64,000 nt of DNA, taken from the NCBI GenBank assembly GCA_947247005.1, contig OX365952.1, positions 6,284,501-6,348,500 on the forward strand. Direction: 5' to 3'. The notes beneath the pieces were generated by a model. The model made no database searches, was not told the origin of the DNA, and saw only the letters and a program-made list of their open reading frames with translations. Position 1 is the stretch's first letter. Each line of letters starts with the position of its first letter. This DNA is from Spisula solida. Its lineage: Eukaryota; Mollusca; Bivalvia; Venerida; Mactridae. Below, piece after piece: positions 1 through 10,512 of this stretch. The translations under genes and the position numbers were made by a program.

Positions 1-102
1 CGTAAATATCATATCCTCGGATATGTTTGTAGCATGTTGAGCCCGCAGCTTCCTCAAACCTTCCCTTACGCTACAAAACATTGTCGATTTCTTGAATTCT
101 TG
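1..102 (-). CDS. Unassigned coding exon, cut by window edge
   Basis: Starts after ctatttcag in phase 0, which fits the donor phase of the exon at 1467-1339. Reads QEFKKSTMFCSVREGLRKLR and continues open for 34 codons to position 1. Charged and helix-prone; family not recognised. Confidence 0.5.
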
Positions 103-488
103 CTGAAATAGTGTGACACATAATGAGTATACCAGGCAGCGGTTATAAAATGGCAGGCCTACACATATTCTAGTAGTAAATGGTAGGCATGTATACTAAT
201 GCATTCTATTGTTATCACTTCCAGCAAATATATAAAATGTACCATAGTTTAATGACATTTTTTGCATTTAATATACATAAGGATATTGGACACAAGTTAT
301 TAGAACATTATTGTAGCCCTCTCCCAGGATATTAACAACGTCATGACAACTGTAAGCAAATACATATTAATACAATTATAAGTAAGTGTGTGTGTTTCCC
401 ATAATCCATTTTATAAGAAGCAACAGTGTGCCGATTATGTATTCAGACTTAAGACAATGTGATGGGTTGTTAAATCACTCACATGTTT

Positions 489-514
489 CTTACTTACTTA
501 CTTACTTACTTACT
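489..514. repeat. (CTTA)n microsatellite
   Basis: About six uninterrupted tetranucleotide units. Confidence 0.9.
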
Positions 515-605
515 GGTGTTCGCTTGCTCACATGTTTCTAAAACAGTCCTCTGTAACTTGTCTGACATTTAAGTTAACAAAAGCTACATTCATAGTCCAG
601 TCCTG

Positions 606-752
606 CCAGGGGTGGTATTCAATATTGATCTTACTTGACTTAAGGATAAGGACAACCAATCATATCACATCATATTAAACTCTTGGTCAGTAACAGGCGA
701 TATAATTGGCTATCCTTATTTTAAATAAGATAAATATTGAATATCACCCCAG
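606..752 (+). mobile_element. MITE family A, copy 1
   Basis: About 150 bp bounded by inverted GGGGTGGTATTCAATATTGA-type ends. The inner part (AAGGATAAGGACAACCAATC, later TTGGCTATCCTTATT) is shared with four other copies in this window. Non-autonomous; no coding. Confidence 0.85.
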
Positions 753-1338
753 GGGGATTAAGTCCAGTTTTAGTGACGATAAGGAATATGTTATAGCATA
801 GATTTATCCACACTTGAATAGAGATAGAACTGGAAAAAACAACAATAACAATCATAATAAATATAGTGCTATAGTGCGCACAGGATAATGTGAAAGGCGG
901 GAAAATTTGGTATGGTCCACAAAGGTGGATTACATTTATGTGCACCCATTATCATTGATGTTTTGAGTACAATACTGACCTTATCTGTTTTTAAGTGATT
1001 TGTAAAACCAATTTTGCCACAGTTAACCAAACCGATTCATGTTTGTAAATATCACATTATCCTGGGCGGACTATAACTAAGACTCCAGATGAAAACCTGA
1101 GTGGGTGGGGTTCGAGATAGACTGGATAGCCTCCCCTGTCACTACGTGCTTAAGTACGACCGGGAACCAGACTAATCATTGGACGACCATCGTGGTGGCT
1201 AATAGCACAGAACCTTGCTATAACAACCTGTTTTCAGGGTACTGATCTAAAAGGGGCTGGTGTAAATAAGAACGTAAGCACAATATGCATTTATGTTACG
1301 ATTAGGTGTAGTTCAAGGAAACACACAGCTGTTCTTAC

Positions 1339-1467
1339 TTCAATGTTAACATTAAGTCCGTGTATACTATACTCCCCTATGACCACTTCAATGTTTGGCT
1401 GCATCACGTGATACGCCAGAGTGTCCAGTTGTGATTCACATAGCACTCTGGCCTGTCTGTAGGCATC
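1339..1467 (-). CDS. Unassigned coding exon
   Basis: 129 nt between ttgacag and gtaaga, phase 0 to 0, open throughout: DAYRQARVLCESQLDTLAYH then VMQPNIEVVIGEYSIHGL. Family not recognised. Could be a downstream exon of the TRIM-type gene or of a separate minus-strand gene. A possible upstream partner ends at a strong GAAG|gtaagt donor at 1843, with no convincing acceptor found. Confidence 0.5.
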
Positions 1468-1495
1468 CTGTCAACAATATAACAAGGTGCAAGCA

Positions 1496-1527
1496 TAAGT
1501 AAGTAAGTTAGTATGTAAGTAAGTAAA
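1496..1527. repeat. (TAAG)n microsatellite, imperfect
   Basis: TAAG units with two interruptions, just upstream (on the minus strand) of the exon at 1467-1339. Confidence 0.8.
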
Positions 1528-1605
1528 GTCTACATTTTACGAGGCTAACATATTTACAACAATGCAATCTTCCATATGGGCCTCAACAAGAGCATTAATC
1601 TTATA

Positions 1606-1831
1606 TACTGTGAAATCATTATTTTTCGAGGGAGTAAAATTTTCGTTGAATTCCGACGTTTGTTAAACTCGACCACGAAATCAAATGTCCACGATTTGTC
1701 GAACTTCCAAATACATAACATTGTTTAACCCTTCCATGTTTTGTCATCCACGAATTTACGACCCCCACGAAAATGGATTTTTATCAAAATCCACGAAATT
1801 TAATACCGACGAAAATAATTCTGTGATTTTA
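1606..1831 (+). mobile_element. MITE-like element, family J copy 1
   Basis: Bounded by CTGTGAAATCATTATTTTTC and its rough inverse; the right half (CCACGAAATTTAATA and CACGAAAAT) recurs at 38507-38722. Confidence 0.65.
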
Positions 1832-1907
1832 CAACTTACCTTCAGTATCAGCAAAATATGAACATTATTGTATTGTCGGTAGATTGATGATGGATGCTCC
1901 CCTTAGT

Positions 1908-2010
1908 TACACTGAATACATAAAGAAACGCACATGTTACCTTTACTCCATATAGTTGCATGCTATATGGAGAAAATATAACAAGTGCGTTTCTTTATGT
2001 ACTCGGTGTA
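1908..2010. repeat. 103-bp near-perfect palindrome
   Basis: Arms TACACTGAATACATAAAGAA and TTCTTTATGTACTCGGTGTA, with an inner stem CCATATAG/CTATATGG around a small loop. Probably a small foldback element. Confidence 0.85.
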
Positions 2011-2258
2011 GGTGACCAGTCGATTTACAGAAAAGATTACCCATCTCATAAGTTTCATTGAATTTCCATTGTTGGTTGCTGAGGTAGCATCTTTAATTTT
2101 AATTTCGACTGGTATACATTTTTATACTTACTTAAATCACGATAAAAAGACAATATTTGTTGTTATTATTAATATAATGATACGTGAAAAAACAATTTAT
2201 TTCTCGAGGAACGTATCAAACTACATGTATATCACAAGGTGCCGTGTTTGTTACTCGA

Positions 2259-2998
2259 GAATTTGGATGCATGTTGGGTCTCTATGTGAGTCTAAGGAAG
2301 AATTGGATGCATGTCGCGTGTCTATGAGAGTCTAAGGAAGAATTGGATGCATGTCGCGTGTCTATGGGAATCTAAGGAAGACTTGGATGCATGTCGAGTG
2401 TCCATGGGAGTCTAAGGAAGAATTGGATGCATGTCGAGTGTCTATGGGAGTCTAAGGAAGAATTGGATGCATGTCGAGTGTCTATGGGAGTCTAAGGAAG
2501 AATTGGATGCATGTCGAGTGTCTATAGGAGTCTAAGGAAGAATTGGATGCATGTCGAGTGTCTATGGGAATCTAAGGAAGAATTGGATGCATGTCGAGTG
2601 TCTATGTGAGTCTAAGGAAGAATTGGATGCATGTCGAGTGTCTATAGGAGTCTAAGGAAGAACTGGATGCATATCGAGTGTCTATGGGAGTCTAAGGAAG
2701 AATTGGATGCATGACGAGTGTCTAGGGGAGTCTAGGAAAGACTTGGATGCATGTCGAATGTCTATGGGAGTCTAAGGAAGAATTGGATGCATGTAGAGTC
2801 TCTTTAGGATTCTAAGGAAGAATTGGATGCATGTCGAGTCTCTATGGGAGTCTAAGGAAGAATTGGATGCATGTCGAGTCTCTTTAGGATTCTAAGGAAG
2901 AATTGGATGCATGTCGAGTCTCTATGGGAGTCTAAGGAAGAATTGGATGCATGTCGAGTCTCTATGGGAGTCTAAGAAAGAATTGGATGCATGTCGAA
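2259..2998. repeat. 40-bp minisatellite, about 18 copies
   Basis: Unit contains AAGGAAGAATTGGATGCATG plus TCGAGTGTCTATGGGAGTCT. Copies differ mostly in the CGAGTG/CGAGTC and GGGAG/AGGAG positions, in runs that suggest local duplication. Confidence 0.95.
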
Positions 2999-2999
2999 T

Positions 3000-4038
3000 C
3001 AAACGTTTGCATCCAATCTGACAAAACTACACGATCAGCCAAACTCCCAGATAATAAAAAATCCTAGTTTGCAATATATTGTTGCCTACGCTGATGAGAT
3101 AATTATAATGGGATTGGTTTGAATATTTTTATGTGATTAAAAAAGTGCATATGAACAACATTTTTGTCATGTTCGTGTGTCTTGCGTGTTCGGTACTTGT
3201 CGCAAGCAATCTGTCTATAGGTAAATTAATCAGTGCATTGTTTCGACATCTTTGAGTATACATGCATTTAAGGCTTTTTTAGTGCATAAGCCGTTTCTTT
3301 GACTCGAGTAGCTCGTACATGCGCATAAACATATACACAAGACTTTTTTGTGGTACAAATGTACATGTACAGTAAATGAAAAATGAACGAAATAAGTTCC
3401 CGTACAACAAAAAGATCCAGTAATTGTTTGATGGTGTCGTCTTTGTTCTTGTTGGTTGACTCTTGTAACGCTGTCCGCCATTCTGTCTCATACAGTCGAG
3501 ACATCTTATCTGATAAATGTTTGGGTGAACACGTGTCTACACTGAAATATATCCAGACAACTCGAAATTCGGACGCATTTTACTTGACACTCAAAATAAA
3601 CGGCAGAGATTATTTTTGTTCATGTTACTTTTTATTGCAGTTGAACAAATATGTTTGAACCTTCTGAAACACCTTGCTAATGTATGTTGTTAGTCAGTTT
3701 GCATGACGGATGCAATATACATGTATATATAAATTATATATGAATGAAGCTCGAGGATTATTAGATAAAATAGATTTTAAGAGTTTTTATGTCTTAACAT
3801 ACTAATCACTCTAATCCAGAAACATCTCTTATCCGGACTTTTTGTCTGGTCCAAACAGGTCCGGATAAGAGGGGTTCCACTGTACAATGAATCAAAGCCA
3901 TGGTTGTTTGTGCATATAGCCTTGTGTACCTACAACGCTTCTCTCGGCAAAATGGTACCACTTACATTCAATCAATGAGTTCATAATTAATAAATAATAA
4001 TGCAAACGTTAATATTTTTGTATTTAATTCACTGTGAC
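3000..4038. other. No gene seen; one transposon-end-like hairpin
   Basis: Between the 40-bp array and the last readable TRIM-type exon. At about 3820-3885 CTCTTATCCGGAC and GTCCGGATAAGAGGGGTTCC face each other, ending in the CCACTGTAC typical of pogo/Tigger-like termini in animal genomes (inference). Nothing else supported. Confidence 0.45.
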
Positions 4039-4183
4039 TTACTCTGGTTCCCAAACAAGGTGTACATCATTGATTATAGCAGTTAAACCAGCACCATCTA
4101 TCTCCAGCGTGTAGTCGGGGACACTCCAGGACTGGGAACTCCTTGACGTCAACAATGACGACATATCAGACTCTGTCAATTGG
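4039..4183 (-). CDS. TRIM-type exon 6 (last readable)
   Basis: Reads [20 protein letters not shown] then [13 protein letters not shown] and [11 protein letters not shown], then TAA (4041-4039). No recognised domain. The bases CCAGAgtaagt mean that splicing at 4043/4042 would remove the stop and continue in phase 2. Either reading is possible. Confidence 0.6.
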
Positions 4184-7100
4184 CTTTTGAAATACAAAAA
4201 TAAGGAGATACTACAAGAAAGTCACATGCAATAACCTAATGTCTACAATAACTTTGAGGAAGGCTTATGCAGTTATACATATAATTAAGATATAAAGTAA
4301 TTAAGGATTGTTTTTACTGGATGGCTGCTGGAAATTCAAGGTTTCAGCGTTCTGGGGTGGTATTCATTATTGATCTTACTTGACTAAAGGATAAGGACAA
4401 CCAATCAGATCACATCATATTAAACTCTTGTTTATTAACCACCGATATAATTGGCTATCCTTATTCTCCAATTCAATAAGATCACTATTGAATACCACCC
4501 CTGATCAATACGAGGAGTTCATTACCGTTTTACATTATATAAAATTATGATATATCTACTTATAATAATATGCACATTGTACATACCGTTTGCTCTGGTT
4601 CAGTTTACCACAGCGCACCTGAAAAGGGGAAAGTGACTCAATAAAGTGATCTTTAAATCGGAGTTACCTACCCTTATATCATTCAATTACGTACAGGAGT
4701 AAAATATTCATAAAAAGATAAATTCTCAAGATTAATGCTCGGAGTTCAGTTTATATATTTCGACGTAGGATTCGATGAATCCAGACAAATAGCTCACAAT
4801 TAGTACTGAGACATGAAATTTGTAAGTCTGTCTGGGAGTGGTACACTAAGACGATGGTGGTCGCGAAGTTGTATAATTATGTTACATTTCATGCTACGTT
4901 TGGTTCAGCTTTGATACGGATATCCGGATATCCGTTCGTATAACGAACCGCGTTTCCGGATACTACTTTGCTATCCGTTGCCATCCTTATTTAAATGATT
5001 TTCTACCTTTACAAAGATGAGAGATGGCGTATCTTTAGAGATGTAAACATACGTTTTATTAATAATAGCAACAGTGAAAATAGATCGATGAATACCAACG
5101 ACATACAGGTAATGTAAATGTGAAGTACCAAAAGAGAAAATGCGTACCAATAAAATACGATAGAAACTACATGTTGTAGACTTCTTCCATTGATTTAACA
5201 ATATTAAGTAATAGAATTCAGACAGCTTACATGCGTATACATACATAATTATATATGTATTATGTTTTATTTCCTTTTTATTTTTATGTCTTTCTGCCTT
5301 AGTTAACGTGTTGTTAATAGAATTCGAAATAAGCCTTTATTCTTTAGCATCCATATCTTGTGTCATTCTATTTTGTTTAACAGTTTATTAGCGTTTTACA
5401 CTGTGATCCACATGTCATGTAATATGACCCTTGATTGGTTAAATAAAATAGTCTTATTCTTACGTATACATAGTAACTATTGAAGTAAATAACTGTGTAG
5501 AGGAATCACATTTAGCATCTGTGAAAAAAAGTAAGCTTACCTTTAATAATTCCATCTTATTTAACTTAAGCACTGCCTTGATTTCTCCAAGTTCTACTTT
5601 GAGCTCGGATTCCCGATCTTTGATGGATGTAACCCCTTCTAGAGCTAGAACCATATCACGCTTGTGTCTACCATCCATCTCGGACAGTGTAGCCTTCTTA
5701 CTTTGGTTTAACAACTCGATAAAATCATTGAATTGTGCTTCAATTGTTTCACGCTTCGTCTTGAAACAATCCTGTATAAATTTGGACACTGTGGTTATCG
5801 AATATTCTTTATATTGTAGTTACTATAGTCCGAAGAATTTGACACGACCCTCGACCTACTATTATCATAATTTAACAGCTGCTAGAGTGTCTATATCTAT
5901 AATCCCGGTTGTATGTTATCATAAGGAAAAGGACCGAAATTGCATGATTTGCTCGCGGAAATTTATATATTCAACTCAATAACCTTGTAATATATGCATG
6001 CATATATGTCAGGATCGGGTCAAATTCTCTACTCAATACTCAATACTCAAGAGCGCCGTCTGTTGGTACTACAAAACGCTTATAAGTTATTGTCTTAGTA
6101 AATATTGCTATCCCCTTAGTTAACCTGGGCAAACAACTAACCCACCGAATCTAATTTTCAAAACGGGTCATAATTCTTGCAAAAAGAAGGATGGGGTTAT
6201 ATATCTTGCTATATACAGTTAGTCATCAAGTGTTGCAAGTTTCGACTGAAGCAATAGCTTATATAGAGAGATGCAACCTTGTGCAAAAGGGACGACTTAC
6301 TTCAAGTTGGTCTATATATTTGAGTTCTGTGTCTTTCGCGTTCCATACCATTTTCAGATCCTCTGTGACGTCAGCTTTTCTTTCGTCAAGCAATCTCTGT
6401 AACGAAACGACATTGTACGAGATAAGACTACACAGGGTAGTGGTACATACAATCTTAATACAACTTTATCCGGTACAGACAAGCAAAATAATATTACGTA
6501 ATTATGGAGCCATATAACTGCCACCACATAAATATTAATTTTCATGAAATATTTCTTGAAATTAACGAGGGATTTCACGAAAACAGAAAAATATTACGAA
6601 TGCAAGATAAATATCTTAACGTGAAAAATTGGCAGTTACTGCTTTGATCTGCCACAACATTCCTGTTATTTTTTTAAAAACCAACTAACTTTTCACGAAA
6701 GTTAATTATTTTTCACGAAGACATTTTTACGTTTCGCAAACTTTTCACGAAAGACAATTATTTTCACCAAAACATCTTTACGTTTTGCGAAACATGTTGA
6801 AGCTTTCATGAAAAACTTATTTAGTTTCGTGAAAGCACCATCTTCATGTGGTGTCAGTTAAGAGCACTAACAAGCAGAATTTCGTGTTAAGATAATTTAT
6901 CTGTCTTCATGATAATTATATTTTTTCATGAAATATCCCATAATTTTTACAAAAGTTTTCATGAAATCTTAAAGTTAAGTGGTGGCAGTTATATGGCTCG
7001 ATACGTAATCTTTTACTCAGTTATCTAATTTATTTTGTAAAAAGATAATAACAAAATTCGGACGGGAAGGCAGTTCCAACCAATCGGACATGGAGGTTCC

Positions 7101-10100
7101 AATCGGACATTGAGGGAAGGCTGTTCCAATCGGACATGGAGAGAAGGCAGTTTCAATCGGACATGGAGGGAAGGCGGTCCCAATCGGACATTGAGGGAAG
7201 GCAGTTCCAATCGGACATGGAAAGAAGGCAGTTTCAATCGGACAATCGGACATATTCCTATTCCTCCATCTGTTTCGGAGCATTTGGGCCATTTTAACCC
7301 TAAGTCTCCACCAATGTAGTTATCAACTGGGTTCCGAAGGATTAAGTTCCAACTAAATAAAATGTTGGGGTATAATTATGTCATCCACATTGAATCTCAT
7401 GTCCCTCCATCGTTCATCCAGGTTTGTTTTGAATGACAACACCCTGTTGTTTTCTACAATGGCATCCACTAAAGCATTCTAATTGTCAATACACCTTATT
7501 GGAAAAGTATTCTCTATCAGAGTTGTACAGACGGTTGGTTTGTCAATTTGAAAATATGGCAACGTGTTTGAATACTTAGAATCGTTAATAGAAAAGAACT
7601 TGGTTGTGCTAACATCTTCACGCTTGTTCACTTTCCTATATATTTGGATCATATCAAAACGTTCTCTTATGTATTTTAAAGTTTGTAGATTAAGTGAGTG
7701 AGTATTTCTGGATGCGGTATTATACGAGTCGCCCTACGCTGTATATTTTCTACATGGAGGGAAGGTAGTTCCAATCACACATGGAGGGAAGGCAGCACTC
7801 AACAGAAACAGCAGAGCACGAAAGACATACAAAATAAACCACAGGTACACGTCACAATGACAAACATAAAAGTGAACAAGAAAAAATAAAACTTAAAGGT
7901 AACAAAAACTAGACACCCTATTCAACCAATAGCCTGTCGCCTCAGTCTGAGTAAAAATAACTGAAGTAAGAGTCAGTTGACAACAACGAATCACGTGGAC
8001 GTCCATACATTACAGAAACAATCCGCAAAACAATATTTTAGCATTAGGTGTCGTCTCCACAAAACTTATACCATTCGATTCGTAATTGTTTATGCTTTCT
8101 AACGGTATGCATAATTTTTATCATGCATATAGACAATTTAGATATAATTTATTATGGACTTAATTAACGCAGATAACCACTGGAGTGGTTCCAGTTGGCT
8201 TATTACGTGCATCCTTGATTAGTTACCGGTATTACCATGATTACAATGTAAAAAGATTAAGGACGTTCGCGGCAGTTACTTGTGGGATATGGGGAAGAGC
8301 TTCAAATAATAGAATTTGTTCAAATTTCGTATAGCCAATGGACAGTGTATCATGTTTAAAACAAACAAATGCAAAATAAACATAAGTCATTGTGCTTGTT
8401 GCGGAGTTATCTGTACTTGAATAATCACATTTAGAGAAAACAAGCGGCGCACAAAAGCTAATATTTTTAAAGGATGATTACTCAAACGAAAGTTTTGCGA
8501 ACTAGTGTTAGTTTTGTATTTGTTCTGTTCCTAACATGGTAGTGTGTTAATATACAAAGTTTACATGTTACATTGGTAACATAGGCACATAGTGTACTAC
8601 ATGAGTGTACCCAATATATAGAAAAGGTTGTGCAGCGGCCATGTTTAGCCGCAACGGATATGGCGTTACGGACGCTGGTACCCAGTTTTTCTATGTTTGT
8701 AGTTGTCACAGCAAACACAGACGCCTATTCATGTAACGTCATATTCGTTGCGGCTAAACATGGACATATAGGATACACTCAGATAGAACATTCAGATACT
8801 TTGAATCCATGGTGATGTGCCTATGATTAATAATATTTTTTCAGAGCTCTCAAACAAGAAACTAAAGAGAAAATCTTTCAATGATACTATAGTAACCTTC
8901 CGTTTGATGTATGCTTCCTCAATAGATTCAACCGTATGTCCTTTGTGTTCACCAACAACACAATCAATACAGATGGGCTCCGAACACAACTCACAAAACG
9001 CGCCAAGTTCCTTGTTATGCATGTTGCAGACTATTTCCTTCTTTATTGTCGCTTTAGTTTCTTCATTTCCGCGATACAATCCGACCAATTTTCTTAGAAG
9101 GTGATTTTTCGGCAATTCGTCTAGTCCATCTTCGCCTAAATGTATTTGCTTCCTACATACGGGGCAGTCAAACACCACACCCGACGACCGTTTGGTCACA
9201 TGACCTGTAAAAAAACAGATACATTATAAACAGTTACACTTACTCAAAACAACAATTCATCATAGACTTCGGATATTTCGAGCACCTGGCTTAACTCGAG
9301 CATTTGGGTTGTCCCGATGGGTCCTCGAGATAACGAGGTTTTACAGTATATCTAAGCCACAATACAGATTGGTGATGCACCGTTTGTAGCTAGTATCCAA
9401 ACAATAATTGGTAGATCGATACAACATTGCATCTAGTAATATTACGCCCGTCTGGGGAGGGGGCATAGAAGTGACCCAAGACAGTACACTATTCCAAACA
9501 TGCGGGAATTTACCGGGACTCGAGGATGTCGAAACCGCAGAGAAACTATGTCGTTTGGGGTAAGAAACTAGGTCGTGTGGGGTCAGAAACTAGGTCGATT
9601 GGGGTCATAAACTAGGTCGTGTGGGGTCAGAAACTAGGTCGTGTGGCATCAGAAGGTCACTAGGTAACACTCGGAGTAATGATAGGTGACCAATGCATTA
9701 TTAAAGACAATCGTAACGCGAACACTGAGCCTGATGACTGGCAGAGCGAACAACATTGGGTGTACTTAATTATATACGATCAATTAAGTTACGGGTTACA
9801 CCTGCTCAAATAAAACATATTCGTTAAAAAGGTAGTCCGTCAATTCAGAATTAACTTAAACTCCCCTAAATGTATTGTTTGTTTAGGTTTCGAATGGGAC
9901 ATTCGCAAGTGCGTGGCAATCTATTTTTCCCTATCCAATAATAATAAAAGTAATGATAATAATAAAGACTTTATTTATGGAGGGCGCTTACTTGACAGTA
10001 TTGTCAATCTGTAACTTGAACATTGAAACAACAGAAAAGGTTGGCCCTCAGGATTCGACGGAAGAGACATAAATGGCTTTGTGTGTTCAAGAAATCCGGA

Positions 10101-10512
10101 TGCGGTACCCTATAGGCTTTATACTATATACTATACCGAATAGATTAATTTGTTCTTTCAATTACCCGGTGCGAGGCTACCTCTGGGTTATCAACCACTT
10201 CATCTCAAGTTGGGTGGGAAACACTCGGCTACGAGCCACCCCAAAATACAAATGTATAATAAAATATACACAGCAGCTGTCCTAGAACCAATTGAATACT
10301 AGTGTCTGGCTACATAAAAATGTTGCGTATACATGTACATTTTGTATATGAATATATATATTTATAAAACTGAGATAATTACCTTTTTGTAGCCTGCCTT
10401 GTAAACAAGCTCGACAGAATGAGTGTGTACATGATAACATCAATGGTTCATCAAATATATCTGTACATATAGGACAATATAATTCTTCCTCTACTTCTTC
10501 TGATGTCGCCAT
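4039..10512 (-). CDS. TRIM-type RING/B-box/coiled-coil protein, 6 exons, 313 aa as modelled
   Basis: Likely E3 ubiquitin ligase of the tripartite-motif class. Exons in order of reading: 10512-10383, 9204-8897, 6396-6301, 5771-5541, 4618-4587, 4183-4039; total 942 nt with every phase joined. RING C3HC4 (about residues 13-60) spans exons 1-2; the B-box (CNMH..CELC..CIDC..H) follows in exon 2; the coiled coil comes from a 96-nt and a 231-nt exon, the sizes seen in vertebrate TRIM genes. I see no NHL or B30.2 domain in the six exons. The closing TAA overlaps a gtaagt donor, so the protein may continue into exons further left. About 30 residues usually found between B-box and the 96-nt exon are short here, so one small exon may be missing from the model. 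Confidence 0.75.
4352..4502 (+). mobile_element. MITE family A, copy 2
   Basis: Same ends and core as copy 1, in the TRIM-type intron between exons 5 and 6. Confidence 0.85.
4587..4618 (-). CDS. TRIM-type exon 5: 32-nt microexon
   Basis: Between cttttcag and gtatgt, phase 0 to 2, reading [10 protein letters not shown] plus two bases. Canonical borders and phase fit with both neighbours support it; its small size makes it less certain. Confidence 0.55.
5541..5771 (-). CDS. TRIM-type exon 4: 231-nt coiled-coil exon
   Basis: 231 nt, phase 0 to 0, from [14 protein letters not shown] to KLNKMELLK. Strong coiled-coil composition. The acceptor tttatacag at 5772-5773 restores phase with exon 3; the nearby cacag at about 5788 would not. 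Donor gtaagc. Confidence 0.8.
5890..6040 (+). repeat. Dispersed repeat, copy 1
   Basis: Shares ATTTGCTCG, CCTTGTAATATATGCATGCA and GTCAGGATC..GTCAAATTCT with 58395-58595. Confidence 0.6.
6301..6396 (-). CDS. TRIM-type exon 3: 96-nt coiled-coil exon
   Basis: 96 nt, phase 0 to 0, acceptor cgttacag and donor gtaagt. Reads [20 protein letters not shown] then [12 protein letters not shown]: charged, heptad-like. The size equals the standard TRIM coiled-coil exon. Confidence 0.75.
7061..7251. repeat. 27-bp minisatellite
   Basis: About seven copies of GTTCCAATCGGACATGGAGG plus GAAGGCA, in the TRIM-type intron 2. The length is a multiple of three, so all frames stay open and make spurious ORFs. One or two isolated units recur at 7754-7798. 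Confidence 0.9.
8640..8762. repeat. Inverted repeat element
   Basis: CATGTTTAGCCGCAACGGAT is repeated inverted at the right end. A related left end recurs at about 49903-49960 in SorCS-like intron 14. Confidence 0.75.
8897..9204 (-). CDS. TRIM-type exon 2: RING end and B-box
   Basis: 308 nt, phase 1 to 0; acceptor tttttacag. [11 protein letters not shown] closes the RING; a linker of leucines and charged residues follows; then the B-box2 ligands C-x2-H, C-x2-C, C-x2-C, H-x2-H in [15 protein letters not shown] and [16 protein letters not shown]. Donor AAG|gttact is weak. Confidence 0.85.
9541..9655. repeat. 22-bp minisatellite, about 5 copies
   Basis: Unit GGTCAGAAACTAGGTCGTGT plus GG, in TRIM-type intron 1. 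Confidence 0.85.
10070..10245 (-). mobile_element. SINE fragment, inverted
   Basis: Contains the inverse of segments in the SINE-like copies at 41238 and 53525 (ATCCGGATGCGGTACCCTAT and the region around GTTGGGTGGGAAACACTC). Truncated, with no promoter box. Confidence 0.55.
10383..10512 (-). CDS. TRIM-type exon 1: RING finger, first part
   Basis: 130 nt, ends phase 1 at AAAAG|gtaatt. [20 protein letters not shown] opens the [14 protein letters not shown] supplies the central C-H-C-C zinc ligands. The last CPxC pair is in exon 2. Confidence 0.85.

Larger units (their letters stand above)
103..1338. other. Intron-like region with dispersed repeats
   Basis: Separates the two leftmost exons. 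It holds a CTTA microsatellite, one MITE copy (606-752), and at 1000-1075 a stretch (TTAACCAAACCGATTCATGT and flank) that recurs inverted near 24110-24170. No coding signal seen. Confidence 0.5.

Noticed and set aside
1843..1905. Extra minus-strand exon ending at GAAG|gtaagt
   Set aside because: The donor is strong, but the only frame that fits the next exon has a TAA just after the one good acceptor and no other convincing acceptor; kept only as a possibility.
2259..2998. Regular 40-bp array as a CRISPR
   Set aside because: Units are contiguous with no unique spacers and the genome is animal; the other minisatellites here were rejected likewise.
5772..5789. Extension of the 231-nt exon to a nearer cacag acceptor at about 5788
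   Set aside because: It would break phase with the 96-nt exon, while the inner acceptor gives a phase-0 exon of the exact family size.
7017..7319. ORFs rich in [13 protein letters not shown] or [12 protein letters not shown] repeats
   Set aside because: Stop-free 27-bp minisatellite in the TRIM-type intron 2.
8630..9104. Plus-strand ORFs opposite the B-box exon
   Set aside because: Shadows of the minus-strand coding exon and of an inverted repeat.
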